64,000 nt of DNA from Macrobrachium rosenbergii (GCF_040412425.1 NC_089781.1:52910227-52974226), one strand, 5' to 3'. Counted from the stretch's first letter, positions 40,961-54,059 are shown. Notes: generated by a model not told the origin, from the sequence alone. Program-made: numbers and translations.

Positions 40961-43900
40961 GACTTAAGACTCAATACCCGTACTTTTCTTTCCCTTTTGA
41001 AGGTTTCTTTTAGCCTGGAATTTCCTTAGGACTCAGTTCCCATACTTTTCTTTCCTTTTTGAAGGTTTCTTTTAGATTAGAATTTCCTCAAGATTCAATC
41101 AACTTACAGTCTTTCTATTTTGAAGGTTTATTTTAGACTAAAATATCCCTAGGACTCAATTTCCCTAATTTTCTTTCCGTTTTCATGGTTTCTTTTAGCC
41201 TGCAATTTTCTGAAAACTCCATCCCCCTACTTTTCTTTCTCTTTTGAAAGTATCTTTTAGACTGGAATTTCCTTAAGACTCAATCCCCGTACTTTTCTTT
41301 CCATTTTGAAGGTTTCTTTTAGCCTGGACTTTCCATAAGACTCAATCCCATTCTCTTCTTTCTCTTTTGAAGGTTTATTTTAGCCTGGAATTTCCTTAAG
41401 ACTCAACCCCCTTACTTTTATTTCCTTTTTGAAGGCTTCTTTTAGCCTAGAATTTCCTTAAGACTCAATCCCAATACTTTTCTTTCCCTTTTGAAGATTT
41501 CTTTTAGCCTGGAATTTCCTTAAGGCCCAATCCCCCTACTTTTATTTCCTTTTTTGAAGGCTTTTTTAGCCTGGAATTTCCATAAGACTCAATCCCAATA
41601 CTTTCCTTTCCCTTTTGAAGATTTCTTTTAGCCTGAAATTTCCTTAGGACTCAATCCCCTTACTTTTATTTCCTTTTGAAGGCTTCTTTAGCCTGGAATT
41701 TCCTTAAGACTCAATCCCAATACTTTTCTTTCCCTTTTGAAGAATTCTGTTAACCTGGAATTTCTTTAAGACTCAACCATTCTTGTTGTCTTTTCCTTTT
41801 AAGGGTTTCTTTTAGACTGGAATTTCCTTAAGACTCAATCCCACTACTTTTCTTTCCTTTTGAAGGTTTCTTTTAGCATGGAATTTCCATAATACTTAAT
41901 CCCCCTGCTTTTTTTCTCTTTTCAAGGTTTCTTTTAGACTGGAATTTCTTTAAGACTCAATCCACTACTTATTTTTTCCCATTTTAAAGGTTTCTTTTAG
42001 CCTGGGGTCTCCTGAACACTCAGTCCTCCTACTTTTCTTTCGCTTTTGAAGGTTTTTTGAATTTGGAATTTCTTTAAGACTCAATCCCCTTACAATTCTT
42101 TCCTTTTTGAGTTTCTTTTAGACTGGAATTTCCTTAAGATCCAATCCCCCTACTTTTCTTTCCCTTTTGTAGTTTCTTTTAGCGTGGAATTTCCTGAACA
42201 CTCAATCCCCCTACTTTTATTTCCTTTTGAAAGTTTCTTTAGCCTGAAATTTCCTTAAAACTCAATCACATTACTTTTCTTTCCCCTTCGAAGGTTTCTT
42301 GTAGACTGGAATTTCCTTAAGAATAATTTCCCTTACGTTTCTTTCCATTTTGAAGGTTTCCTTTAGACTGGAATATCCTTAAGACTCAATCTCCCTAGTT
42401 TTCTTTCCCTCTTAAAGGCTTTTCTCTGCCTGGAATTTTCTTGACTCAATCCCCCTACTTTTCTTTCCCTTTTGTAGGTTTATTTTAGCCTGGAACTTCC
42501 TTAAGACTCAATCCCCAAGCTGTTGTTTCCATTTTAAAGATTTCTAACAGACTGGAATTTCCTTAAGACTCAGTCCCCTACTTTTCTTTCCCTTTTGACT
42601 TTTTTTTTGCCTAGAGTTTCCATAAGAATATATACCCCTACTTTTCTTTTTTTTTTTGAAGGTTCCTTTCAGCCTGGAATTTTCTTAATACTCAATCCTC
42701 TCACGTTTCTTTCCTTTTTGAAAGTTCCTTTTAGACTGGAATTTCCTTAAGACTCAACCCCACCACTTTTCTTCCTATTTTGAAGGTTTGTTTTGGCCAG
42801 GAATTTACTTAAGACTCAACCACCTAATTTTCTTTTCGTTTGAAGGTTTCTTTTAGACTGGAATTTCCTTAAGACTCAATCCCCTACTTTTCTTTCCATT
42901 TTGATTCTTTTTTTTTTTGCCCAGAGTTTCCGTAAGAATCAATACCCCTATTTTTCTTTATTTTCTTAAGGTTTATTTCAGCCCGGAATTTCCTGATGAC
43001 TCAATCCTCCCACGTTTCTTTCCCTCTTGAAAGTTCCTTTTAGACTGGAATTACCTTAAGACTCAACCCCACTACTTTTCTTTCCATTTTGAGGACTTCT
43101 TTTAGCCAGGAATTTACTTAAGACTCAACCACCTACTTTTCTTTCTGTTTGAAGGTTTCTTTTACACTGGAATTATCTTAAGACTCAATCCCCCTACTTT
43201 TCTTTTCTTCTGAAAGTTGATTTTAGCCTGGAATTTCCTTAAGACTCAACCTCAATATTTTTCTATCCCTTTTGAAGGTTTATTTTAACCTGGAATTTCC
43301 TTAAGACTCAGTGCCCCTACTTCACTTTCCCTTTTGAAGTTTTTCTTTTTTATTGGAATTTCATCAACACTCAATCCCCTTACTTTTCTTTCCCTTTAGA
43401 AGGTTTCATTTAGACTGGAATTTCCTTAACACTTAATCCACCTGCTTATCTTCGCCTTTAGAATTTTTTTTTTTATACTAGAATTACCTTAAGACTCAGT
43501 CGCCTTACTTTTTATTTCCGTTTAGAAGGTTTCTTTGAGACTGGGATTTTCTTAAGACTCAAACCAAATACTTTTCTTTCCCTTTTGAAGTTCTCTCTTA
43601 GCCTGGAATTTCCTTAAAACTCAATCCCCCTACTTTTCTATGCTTTTAGGTTTCTTTTAGCCTGAAATATCCTCAAGACTCAATCCACCTGCTTTTCTTT
43701 CCTTGTTAAAGTTTTCTTTTAGAATGGAATTTCATTAAGAATCATTCACCCTAGTTTTCTTTCCCTTTTGGAGGTTTCTTTTATTCTGGAATTTCCTTAA
43801 TACTCAATCCCCCTACTTTTCCCTCCCTTCTGTATGTTTCTTTAAGACTGAAATTTCCTTAAGACTCAATCCCCATACTTTTGTTTACCTTTTGAAAGTA

Positions 43901-46900
43901 TCTTTTAGCCTGGAATTTCCTTGAGACTCACTCCCTGTACTTTTCTTTCCCTTCTGAAGGCTTCTTTTAACCTGGAGTTTCCTTAAGATTCAATCCACCC
44001 TCTTTTCTTTCTCTTTTGAAGTTCTCTTTTAGCCTGGAACGTCCTTAAGACTCGGTCCCCTTACTTTTATTTCCGTTTAGAAAGCTTCTTTCAGACTGGA
44101 ATTTCCTTAAGACTCAATCCAAATACTTTTCTTTCCCTTCTGGAGTTCTCTTTTTGTCTCGAATTTCCTTAAGACTCAATCCCCTTAATTGTTTTCCTTT
44201 TTGAAGGTTTCTTTTAGGCTGGAATTTCCTTAAGACTCAATCCAAATGCTTTTCTTTCTCTTTCAGTTCTCTTTTTGCCTGGAATTTCCTTAAGACTCAA
44301 TCCCCTTACTTTCCTTTCCTTTTGAAGGTTTCTTTTAGGCTGGAATTTCCTTAAGACTCAATCCCCCTACTTTTCATTCCCTTTTGAATGTTTCTTTTAG
44401 CCTGGAATTTCATTAGAACTCAATCCCACTACTTTTCTTTCTATTTTGAAGGTTTCTTTTAGCGTGGAATTTCCTTAAGATGCAATCACCACATCTTTCT
44501 TTGGCCTTTGAAGGTTTCTTTTAGCCTGGAATTTCCTTAAGACTCAATCCCCCTACTTTTCTTTCCCTTTTAAAGTTTTCTTTTAGCCTGAAAATTCCTT
44601 AAGACTCAATCCCTATATCTTTCTTTGCATTTTGAAGATTTCTTTTAGGCTGGAATTTCCTTAAGACTCAATCCCCTTACTTTTCTTTCCCTTTTGAAGG
44701 CTTCTTTTTTGCCTGGGATTTCCTTAAGACTAAATCCCCTTACTTTTCTCTCCCGTTTTGAAGGTTTCTTTTAGCCTGACATTTTCTTAAGACTCAATCC
44801 CCCTAATTTTCTTACCCTTGTGAAGGTTTCTTTTAGCCTTTAATTTCCTGAAAACTTAATCCCCTTATTTTTCTCTCCCTTTTGAAGGTTTCTTTTAGCC
44901 TGGAATTTCCTTAAAACTCAATCTCCCTACTGTTCTCTTCCTTTTGATGGTTTATTTTAGCCTGGAATTTCCTTAAGACTCAATCCCCCTACTTTTCTTT
45001 CCACTTTAAAGGTTTCTTTTAGCCTGGAATTTCATTAACTCTCAGTTCCCTTACTTTATTTTCCCTTTTGAAGGTTTCTTTTAAACTGGAATGCCCTTAC
45101 AACTCATTCCCCGTCTTTTCTTTCCCTTTCAAAGGTTACTTATAGCCTGGAATTTATTTAAGACTCAATCCCCTTACTTTTCTTTCCCTTTTTGAAGTTA
45201 TCTTTTATTCTGAAATTTCCTTAAGGATCAATCCCCCTACTTTTCTCTCCCGTTTGAAAGTTTCTTTTAGCCTGGAATTTCCTTTAGACTTAATCACCCT
45301 GCTTTTCTTTTCTCTTTGGAAGGTGTCTTTTAGCCTGGAATTCCCCTAAGATTCAATCATCATGATTTTCTTTCCTGTTTGAAGGTTTCTTTTCGCCTGA
45401 AATTTCCATAAGACTCAATACCCCTATTTTTCTTCCGCTTTTGTTGGTTTCTTTTGGCGTGGAATTTACAGTGCACTCATTCCCCCTAGTTTTCCTTCCC
45501 TTTTGAAGATTTATTTTAGACTGAAATTTTCATAACACTTAATCCCCCTACCTTCCTTTCCCTTTTGAAGGTTTCTTTTAGCATGGAATTTCCTTAAGAC
45601 TCAACCCCCTAATTTTCTTTCCCTTTAGAAGGTATCTTTTAGACTGGAGTTTCCTTAGGAATGAATCCTCCTTCTTTTCTTTCTATTTTGACGGTTTCTT
45701 TTAGCCTGATATTTCCTTAAGACTCAATCCCCCGAATTTTGTTCCATTTTGAATGTTCCGTTTAGCCTGGAATTTCTTAAAGACTTAATCCCCCTTCTTT
45801 TCTTTCCCTTTTGAAAGTTTCTTTTATATTCGAATTTCCTTAAGACTTAATCATCATACTTTTGTTTCCATTTTGAAGGTTTCTTTTAGCCTGAAATTTC
45901 CTTAAGACTCAATCTGCCTACTTTTCTTTCGCTCTTGAAGGTTTCTATTAACCTGAAATTTCCAATAAACTCAATCAACCCTACTTTTCTTTCCTTTTTG
46001 AAGGCTTCTTTTAGCCTGGAATTTCCTTAAGACAACGCCCTGCTTTTCTTTCCCTTTAGAAAGATTCTTTTAGCATGGAATTTCCTTAAGACTAAATTCT
46101 CCTACTTTTCTTTGCATTTTTTAGGTTTCTTTTGGCCTGGGATTTCCCTGAGACTCAATCCCACTACTTTTCTTTACCATTTCGAAGGTCTCTTTTAGCT
46201 GGGGATTTCCTGATGATTCAATCCCCATACTTTTCTTTCCCATTTGAAGATTTCTTCTAGCCCAGAATTTCCTTAAGACTCAATCCCTCTACTTTTCTTT
46301 CCATTTTGAAGGTTTCTTTTAGCTTGGAATTTCCTTAAGACTCAATCCCACTACTTTTCTTTACCATTTCAAAGGTCTCTTTTAGCCGGGGATTTCCTGA
46401 TGATTCAATTCCCATACTTTTCTTTCCCATGTGAAGATTTCTTCTAGCCTGCAATTTCCTTAAGACTCAATCCCTCTACTTTTCTTTCCATTTTAAAGGT
46501 TTCTTTTAGCCTGGAATTTCCAAGAGATCAATCCCCCTACTTTTAATTTCCTTATGAAGGTTTCCTCGGGCATAGGATTTACTGAAGACTCAATCGCCAT
46601 ACTTTTTTTTCCCTTCTGAAGGTTTCTTTTAGTCTGGAATTTCCTTAAGACTCAATTCCTCCACTTTCTTTCCATTTTGAAGGTTTCTTTTAGCCAGGAA
46701 TTTTCTTAAAATTCAGTACCTCTACTGTTCTTTCCCTTTTGGAGGTTTCTTTTAGCCCGGAATTTCCTTAAGACCCAAATCCCCCCCTTTTTTTTATTTG
46801 AAGGTTTCTTTTAGCTTGGAATTTCCATAAGACATAAAACTGCTACTTTTCTTTCTATTTCAAAGGTTTCTTTCGGCCTGGAATTTTCTTGAGAAACAAT

Positions 46901-49900
46901 CGCCCTACTTTTCTATCCCTTTTGAAGGCTTCTTAGCCTGGGATTTCAGAAAGACTCAATCCCCCTACTTTTCTTTCCCATTTAAAGGTTGCGTTTACCC
47001 TAGGATTTCCTTAAGACTCTATCCCCCTACTTTTCTTTTCCCTTTTGAAGGTTTCTTTTAGGATGGGATTTCCTTAAGACTCAATACCCCTATTTTATTT
47101 CCATTTTGAAGGTTTCTTCAGCCTTCAATTTCCTGAAAACTCAATCCCCCTACTTTTCATTCCCTTTTGAAGGTTTCTTTTAGCCTGGAATTTCCTTAAC
47201 ACTAAATCCCCTTACTTTAGTTTCCCTTTTGAAGATTTCTTTTAGCCTGAAATGTCCTTAAGATTCAATCCCCTTAGTTTTCTTTCCCTTTCGAAGTTTT
47301 CTTTTATCCTGGAATTTCCTGTAGACACAATCCAACTATTTTTAATTCCCTTTTGAAGGTTTCTTTTCGCTTTGTACTTACTGAAGACTCTGTCCCCATA
47401 CTTTTCTTTTGTTTTTGATGGTCCTGTTAGAATGGAATTTTCTTGAGACTCAATGCCCATATTTTTCTTTCCCTTTTGAAGGTTTTATTTAGCCTGGAAT
47501 TTCCTAAAGACTCAATCTACATACTTTTCTTTCCTTTTTGAAGGTTTCTTTTTGCCTGAAGTTTCCTTAAGACTCAATCCCAATATATTTCTTTCCCTTT
47601 TGAAGGTTTCTTATAGCCTGGAATTTGCTCAAGACTCAATTCTCCTACTTTTTTCCCATTTTTAAGTGTTCTTTTAGACTGGAATTTCATTAAGAATCAA
47701 TCGCCATATTTTTTTCCCCCATTTGGAGGTTTCTTTTGGCTTGAAAGTTCCTTAACACTCAATTCTCTTACTTATATTTCCCTTTTGGATGTTTCTTTTA
47801 GACTGGAATTTCTTTAAGACTTGATCTCCTTACTTATTTTTCCATTATGAAGGTTTCTTTTAGCCTGGAATTTCGTCCTGACTCAATCCTCCAACTTTGC
47901 TTTCCTTTTTAAAGGTTTCTTTTAGCCTGCAATTTCCTTAAGACTCAATCTCCTACTTTTCTTTCGCTTATGAAGGTTTATTTTAGTCTGGAATTTCATA
48001 AAGACTCAATGCTCCTAGTTTTCTTTCCCTTTTGAAGAATTATTTTATACTGGAATTTCCTTAAGACTCAATTCCCCCACTTTTCTTTCGCTTATGAAGG
48101 TTTTTTTTAGCCTGGAATTTCCTTAAAACTCAATACTCCTGCTTTCTTTCCCTTCTGAAGGTTTCTTTTAGACTGAAATTTCCTTAAGACCCAAACCAAC
48201 TACTTTTCTTTCACTTTTGAAGGTTTTTTTAGCCTGGAATTTATTTGAGACTCAATCCCTCGACTTTTCTTTCCATTTTGAAGGTTTCTTATAGCCTGGA
48301 ATTTTCTTGAGAAGCAATCCCCCTACTTTTCTTTCCTTTTTGAAAGTTTCTTTTAGCCTTGGTTTTCCATAAGACTCAATCCTCCTAAGTTTCTTTCCAT
48401 TTTCAGTTTTATTTTAGCCTGGGATTTCCTTAAGACTCAATCACCCTACTTTTCTTTCTTTCTTGAAGGTTTCTTTTAGCCTAGGATGTCATGAGGACTC
48501 AATCCCCCTACTTTTCTTTCCCTTTTGGTGGTTTCTTTATCATGGAATTTCCTTATGACTCAATCCCCCTACTTTTCATTATATTTTCAAGGTTTCTTTC
48601 AGACTGGAATTTCCTTAAGACTTAATTCCCCTACTTTTCTTTCCATTCTGATGGTTTCTTTTAAACTGGAATTTCTTAAAACGTAGTATCCATACTTTTC
48701 TTTCCATTTTGAAGGTTTCTTTTAGACTGGAATTTCCTTAAGACTCAATCCCCCTACTTTTGGTTCCCTTTTGAAGGTTTCTTTTTGGCTGGAATTTCCT
48801 TAAGACTAAATCCCCCACTTTTTTCCCATATGAATGTTTCCTTTACCCTGGAATTTCCTTAAGACTCAATCATCCTACTTTCCTTGCCATTTTGAAGGTT
48901 TCTTTTTGCCTAGAATTTCCATAAAACTCAATCCTATTATTTTTATTTACCTTTTGAAGGTTTCTTTTAGCCAGGAATTTGCTTATGACCCAACCCTCCT
49001 ACTTTTGTTTCCCTTTAGGAGGTATGTTTTAGCCTGGGATTTCCTTAAAACTCAACCTACATAATTTTATTTCCATTTTGAAGGTTTCTTTTAGCCTGGA
49101 ATTTCCTGAAGACTCAATCTCCCTTCTTTTCTTTTCCCTTTTGAAGGTTTCTTTTAGCCAGAAATTTCCATAAGACTCAACCCACCTACTTTTCTTTTGC
49201 TTTTGGAGGTTTCCTTTGGCCTGCAATCGAAATTAGACACAATCCTCCTACTTTTCTTTCCCTTTTGAAGATTTATTTTAACCTAAAATTTCCACAGCAC
49301 TCAATCCCCTTACTTCTCTTTCCCCTTTGAAGGTTTCTTTTAGCCTGAGATTTACTGAAGACTCAATCCACCTACTTTTCTTTCCATTTTGAAGGTTCCT
49401 TTTAGCCTGGAATTTCCTATAGACGCAACCCCACTACTTTTAATTCCCTTTTGAAGGTTTCTTTTTGCCTTGGATTTACTGAAGACTCTATCCCCATACT
49501 TTTTTTTTCTTTTTGAAGGTTTCCTTTTCTTTTTGAAGGTTTCTTTTAGAATAGGATTTCCTTGAGACTCAGTGCCCATACTTTTCTTTTGCTTTTGAAA
49601 GTTTCATTTAGCCTGGAATTTCCTTAAGACTCAATCCACATAATTTTCTTTCCCTTTTGAAGATTTCTTTTTCCCTGGATTTTGCTCAAGACTCATTCCC
49701 CCTATTTTTTCCCCATTTTGAAGTGTTCTTTTAGCCTGGAATATCGATAAGACTTAATCTCCCTACTTTTCTTTCCCTTTTGAAGGTCTCTTTTACCCTA
49801 GTATTTCTTGAAGACTCGTTCCCTTTGCTTTTCTTTCCTTTCTGAAGGTTTCTTTTAGCTTAAAATTTCCTTTAACACTCAATTCCCTTACTTATATTTC

Positions 49901-50555
49901 CTTTTTGAAGGTTTCTATTAGACTGGAATTTCCTTAAGACTCAATCTCCCTACTTTTCTTTCCATTTTGAAGGTTTCTTTTAGCCTGGAATTTCGTCTTG
50001 ACTCAATCACCCAGCTTTTCTTTCCTTTTTAAAGATTTCTTTTAACCTGCAATTTCCTTTGGAGTCAATCCCCTAATTTTCTTTCCCCATTGCAGGTTTA
50101 TTTTATTCTGGAATTTCTTAAAGACTCAATCCCCCTAGTTTTCTTTCCCTTTTGAAGATTTATCTTATACTGGAATTTCCTTAAGACTCAATTCCCCCAC
50201 TTTTCTTTCGCTTTGGAAGGTAAATTTTAGCCCGAAATTTCCTTAAAACTCAATCCCCCTACTTTTCTTTCCATTTTGAAGGCTTCTTTTAGCCTGGAAT
50301 TTTCTTGAGAAGGAATCCCCCTACTTTTCTTTCCTTTTTGAAGGTTTCTTTTAGCCTTGGATTTCCATCAGACTCAATCTTCCTAATTTTCTTTCCCTTT
50401 TTAAGGTTTATTTTAGCTTGAGATTTCCTTAAGACTCAATCTCCCTACTTTTCTTTCCATTTTGAAGGTTTCTTTTAGCCTGGGATTTCATGAACACTCT
50501 ATATCCCTATTTTTCTTTCTCTACTGAAGGTTTCTTTTAGCCTAGGATGTCACGA
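40961..50555 (-). repeat. 62-bp satellite array, reverse block (about 155 units)
   Basis: A continuous 9.6-kb tandem array of 'GGAATTTCCTTAAGACTCAA', 'TCCCCCTACTTTTCTTTCCC' and 'TTTTGAAGGTTTCTTTTAGC' plus CT. It is the reverse complement of the unit at 27362-29740. The period of 62 bp was counted on well-preserved units near 44280-44400. Sequence divergence between neighbours is moderate, with no obvious higher-order period. All ORFs inside are fortuitous. A single forward unit at about 50553-50600 closes the array. Confidence 0.97.
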
Positions 50556-50609
50556 ATTGGGTGTTAAGGAAGTTCTATGCTAAAAAAAAACCTACAGAAG
50601 ATGAGCATT

Positions 50610-50945
50610 TGTAAAGTCCCCGCTCAACGGGTTTTCTGTAGTGAACCTCCCGTTTTCTACGGTGCTTTTCCCAAAAGCTTAGGTCATGCAAATAGCCACA
50701 TTTTTATCTATGTAAATACGTATCTGTTATTGATTCATCTGTGCCTGTTTACGTTGTACATGTGTCAGAACATTATTGTGTCAATTCTTGTACTTTTATC
50801 TTTACATGTTATTTATATTTATTTGTCCTGTTTCACATTGAGAACAATTGACCTCGGGTCACCTGTATCCTATCGTATGCCTTTGTATGACGTCTGCACG
50901 CCGCATTATAAGCAGCCTGCTTTCTTTAATACAATTACTGCAATC
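50610..50945 (+). repeat. Truncated CsRn1-like LTR
   Basis: It begins TGTAAAGTCCCC and aligns with the 370-bp LTR through the 'CACATTGAGAACAATTGACC' block and the 'ATTATAAGCAGCCTGC' TATA-like region. It breaks off just after 'TTTAATACAATTA' (altered AATAAA). It lies against the end of the satellite. No internal element sequence is attached, so it is a 3'-truncated solo LTR or LTR fragment. Confidence 0.9.
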
Positions 50946-51582
50946 ATTAGATGCAACGTGAACTACATTTTCACACATTCCATATATAATTTTTAATTTA
51001 CTTTATTTCCTGAGGGTTTGGATTTGTTACTATGATTATTCTGATACCTATTTCTAGAATGTGATCTATCCTATGGTTAACACCACTATCTTTTCTACTT
51101 TGAATTTTACTAGGGTGCTTAAACTTGCAAACATTTGCCCAATGACAGGGTCTGCCACAAACGCTACATTTAGTGCCATATGCAGCACAAAACTCTTTTT
51201 TCTAAAAAGAATGGGCTCTACCACACTTAAAGCACAAATTCTCACTCTGGGATTTCCCCTTAGGTATATTAAGCTTATTCTGCCTTTGAATGACTAGCAT
51301 TTTCTTTAGAATACATATTTTGAATTACCTTCACATTACATGCAGTAGCTTCATAAGCCTGCCAAGCTTCACTGTTTCTGACAATTTATAACCTTTATCT
51401 TTGCACAAAAGCTGTTTCTGGTAATCTGCTATCTGCGTACCTGCAATAATCAACTCAAGCAGCCTCGCGTTTAATTCACTTTCTGAAAAGTCACAATTCA
51501 GTGCAAGAAGCTTACTGCAGTTTACAAAATCATCAAGGGATTCATCTACTTTCTGTCTATATTGCATGAGCTTTAATGTGCA
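50946..51582 (-). pseudogene. Gypsy Gag, C-terminal half (split by BEL/Pao insertion)
   Basis: The minus strand reads 'TLKLMQYRQKVDESLDDF', 'VNCSKLLALNCDFSESELNA', 'RLLELIIAGTQIADYQKQLL' and 'CKDKGYKLSETVKLGR', then, after frame changes, zinc-knuckle remains 'CFKCGRAHSF' and 'CSVCGRPCHWANVC' near 51220-51120. This is the capsid/nucleocapsid region of a K02A2.6-type gypsy Gag. Its missing N-terminal half is at 55885-55611. The pol part that should follow is absent. Confidence 0.88.
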
Positions 51583-52391
51583 CGTCGACAAAATCTTTTG
51601 CAGAGATTTTGCCAACACAAACCTCCTATCTAGTCGGTTTAAAATATCATAAGAATTAGCTAGTGTAATATTATATCTTTAGCTGGACTGACATGGAGAC
51701 TTGTGTGATGGTTCTGATTTCAAAAGTGCTATTATTATTTCATTTGTTACATGTGCTTTATTCTTGAAAAGTGTACTGTAGGTTGCACTTTTAATTAACT
51801 AGAGCTTTGGATCTGAGAAACTTCCTTATAGTGATGTGATTGTAAATTTGGGAATTTGGAAATTTCTGGAAAGAACACAGTAGCAACGCTGCAGAACACT
51901 CCATACTCACTCTTCCCTTAGCGCCAACAGACGTCAGATGCTTAGTAGGTGTGTTCTTAATTAGAAGGCCAGACACTGGCTAGATCTTGCTCGAAACAAT
52001 AGGTATTTGTATCATCATTCTATCCAACTTAACTGAGGCCAATCGTTGATTTCATGCGACAAGAACCATGTCCAGTAGTTACACTGCACTCGCAGGCTTG
52101 ATTAAGTTGCTATGTTAGTGAATTTTCTCAGAATTTAGGTAATGTATGAATCTTGATTGCCGGCCCACACGTTGTCCAGATATTTGCCTTTGTTTCTTGA
52201 TTAAGCTTAGTATGTTTTTTTGTGTAATTTAGTTTATTTTTTAATAAAATTTAGAAAATGTACTTGTGTTTGTATAGCCACCACCTGTTTGTGTTGGTTT
52301 GGAGTCGGTGTCTCTTTTAGATTGTGTTTCAGGCTCAGAACATTGGGCAACAGCCGGTAAATTGAGCTATCATTGCGAAAAATTCTCGACA
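51583..52391 (+). repeat. 5' LTR of BEL/Pao element (about 809 bp)
   Basis: The 3' part (51974-52391) aligns with the 3' LTR remnant at 55201-55610. The 5' part has no partner. The start is inferred from the target duplication and would read CGTCGAC (TG changed to CG). It ends CTCGACA; 'TTAATAAAATTTAG' supplies the AATAAA near 52243. Confidence 0.75.
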
Positions 52392-52447
52392 TTTGGTCCT
52401 TTGAACCGGACACACAGACAATGAGCCAGGACACACGTGATTAGGCT

Positions 52448-52654
52448 ATGCCATTTCGAGTGGCTTTGATAGGGCATTCACAACTGCCTCCTGTCCTACT
52501 GGTAATTGAAGTTGTTGTGGAGATCTTTAGGAGACCAGGTGGCTTCACCACGCACTTTGAGGATGCAGAATTCTGGACACATGATTTCGTTGTTCTGTAT
52601 GTAGGCGACAATGATCTAGCAGTGGACGAGCCCAAACCCATCGAACACTGGTGA
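52448..52654 (+). CDS. SGNH/GDSL hydrolase-like ORF in BEL/Pao leader
   Basis: A 68-residue open frame lies between the 5' LTR and gag. 'VALIGHSQLPP' at its start resembles block I (GDS) of SGNH hydrolases, with His in place of the usual Asp. 'HDFVVLYVGDNDLAVDEP' near the end contains a GxND block III. The middle, 'IFRRPGGFTTHFEDAEFW', fits the region between them. The catalytic Ser is in the 'GHS' position; the C-terminal Asp/His block is missing. Esterase-like domains are known in some LINE first ORFs, but I know of none in the BEL/Pao leader. The similarity is from motif reading only. Confidence 0.5.
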   Translation: MPFRVALIGHSQLPPVLLVIEVVVEIFRRPGGFTTHFEDAEFWTHDFVVLYVGDNDLAVDEPKPIEHW

Positions 52655-52799
52655 TCTGCAGTACTGAATTGCAAGATCACATGATCATTTTAGCATAACC
52701 GCAGAGATTTGCAACGCCTGAGCGTGTAACTATTAACGTAAAATTACAGTGCACAGTGAATTCATTGCAGACATAAAGTAATGTAAATTAACGTAAAGA

Positions 52800-53600
52800 C
52801 GGAGGCTAAAGTATCAGCCATTATAACTTTCCTAAGACATTAAGTAAGCGGGTCCAACTGGGAACTGTTACAGACTCAACCAATAGAGACATATCAGGAT
52901 CTCATTAAGAAGATCGAACGAGATCATGACAAACTTGCGGATATTTTTAGGTCTGGTATCAAATTAGAGGATGTCTCTAATGAAGACGTGTGTAATGTAC
53001 TCAGCGAGGCTGGAGCTGCTAAAGGCGCCCTTCAGGCGAGAGCCTCACAGCCTCCCCAGACTTATCAACCATCTCAAGGGAAATTAAGGGAGATCAAATT
53101 ACCTGTCTTTGAGGGGGATATGAGCGAATATGCAACATTCAAACAGCTTTTCGATGTCTATGTGTACAACCGTTCAGAGCTAAGTCCGATCACCAAGTTC
53201 ACATGCCTGCTAAGCGTGCTAGAGGAAGAGCCACTTAGATTGATAAAGTCATTGAGCATCACCATGGAGAACTATGATGTAGCCATCTGTTTGCTAGATG
53301 AGGTTATATGGTAATTCACAACAGACGTTAGCTCTGTTATTCAATCGCCTTGGGGATTTGCCTATCCCTACCCTTGAGCACGAAAGCCTCAAGAAGTTTA
53401 GAACTGAACTTGCTATTGTGTTGGAGCAATTGACAAACCTAGTCCCATGTTAAGCAGGGAAGGGATAGCACTTAACTTAGTGAACAAGAAATTTATTGCA
53501 GCGGGAGTCTATCCGCAAGTTGTCAACTTTTTGCATAAGTCAGATTATTCAATAACCGAGTTGTATGATGCTTTACACTCTCACATTATTACTTTAAATG
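52800..53600 (+). pseudogene. BEL/Pao Gag (DUF1759-like)
   Basis: The frame 52988-53314 and its 5' extension read 'DLIKKIERDHDKLADIF', 'REIKLPVFEGDMSEYATFKQ', 'LFDVYVYNRSELSPITKFTC' and 'LLSVLEEEPLRLIKSL'. This is the DUF1759-type Gag region that precedes the protease in Pao elements. Continuation to 53600 ('FHNRR..LFNRLGDLPIP' and 'KKFIAAGVYPQVVNFLHK') is in other frames, so it is a pseudogene. Confidence 0.85.
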
Positions 53601-53610
53601 ACATTGCGAT

Positions 53611-53874
53611 ATGACGCCGTCTTCCAACTCCTCAAAGCCCAAAACTGAACAGCCATCAGCTGCTGGTCGCATCAAATCTTGCCCCTTTTGCAACAAAGGG
53701 CATTCCTCGAATGACTGTCGCAAATTTGCCAGTGTGAACGACCGTAAGAGGGTCTTAATGCAAAACCAACAATGTTCCAATTGCCTTATGAAAGGACACC
53801 GTAGCCATGAGTGCAGTAGTACCCAAAATTGCAAAAACTTGTGGAGGACGTCACCATTCCCTCATTTGTTCTAG
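53611..53874 (+). pseudogene. BEL/Pao zinc-finger region
   Basis: The frame holds 'CPFCNKGHSSNDCRKFASV' and 'CSNCLMKGHRSHEC', the paired zinc fingers typical of Pao polyproteins, between Gag and protease. A frameshift after 'NCKNLW' disrupts the usual 'CG.RHH.L.C' third motif. Confidence 0.9.
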
Positions 53875-54059
53875 TAACGTAAAATTTACCCAAAAACCTT
53901 AATGTAGCTTCAGCTAGTAACTCCTTTCCTAAATTTAACCTTGTGTCTAATGCCACCACTCATAATCAGAGCCAGTCAAAAGAGAACCCCAAGCGATAGT
54001 TAAATGTAAACAGCCAATGTAACCAATCAGACGAGAAGCCGTCTATTAATTCTAATTGA

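Noticed and set aside
47242..49579. Lys/Glu-rich ORFs on the minus strand within the satellite
   Set aside because: Chance open frames in the 62-bp repeat; frame and content change from unit to unit.
40961..50555. CRISPR-like array or gene family
   Set aside because: The units are contiguous tandem repeats with no unique spacers, no cas-like genes, and a eukaryotic context. This is a satellite.
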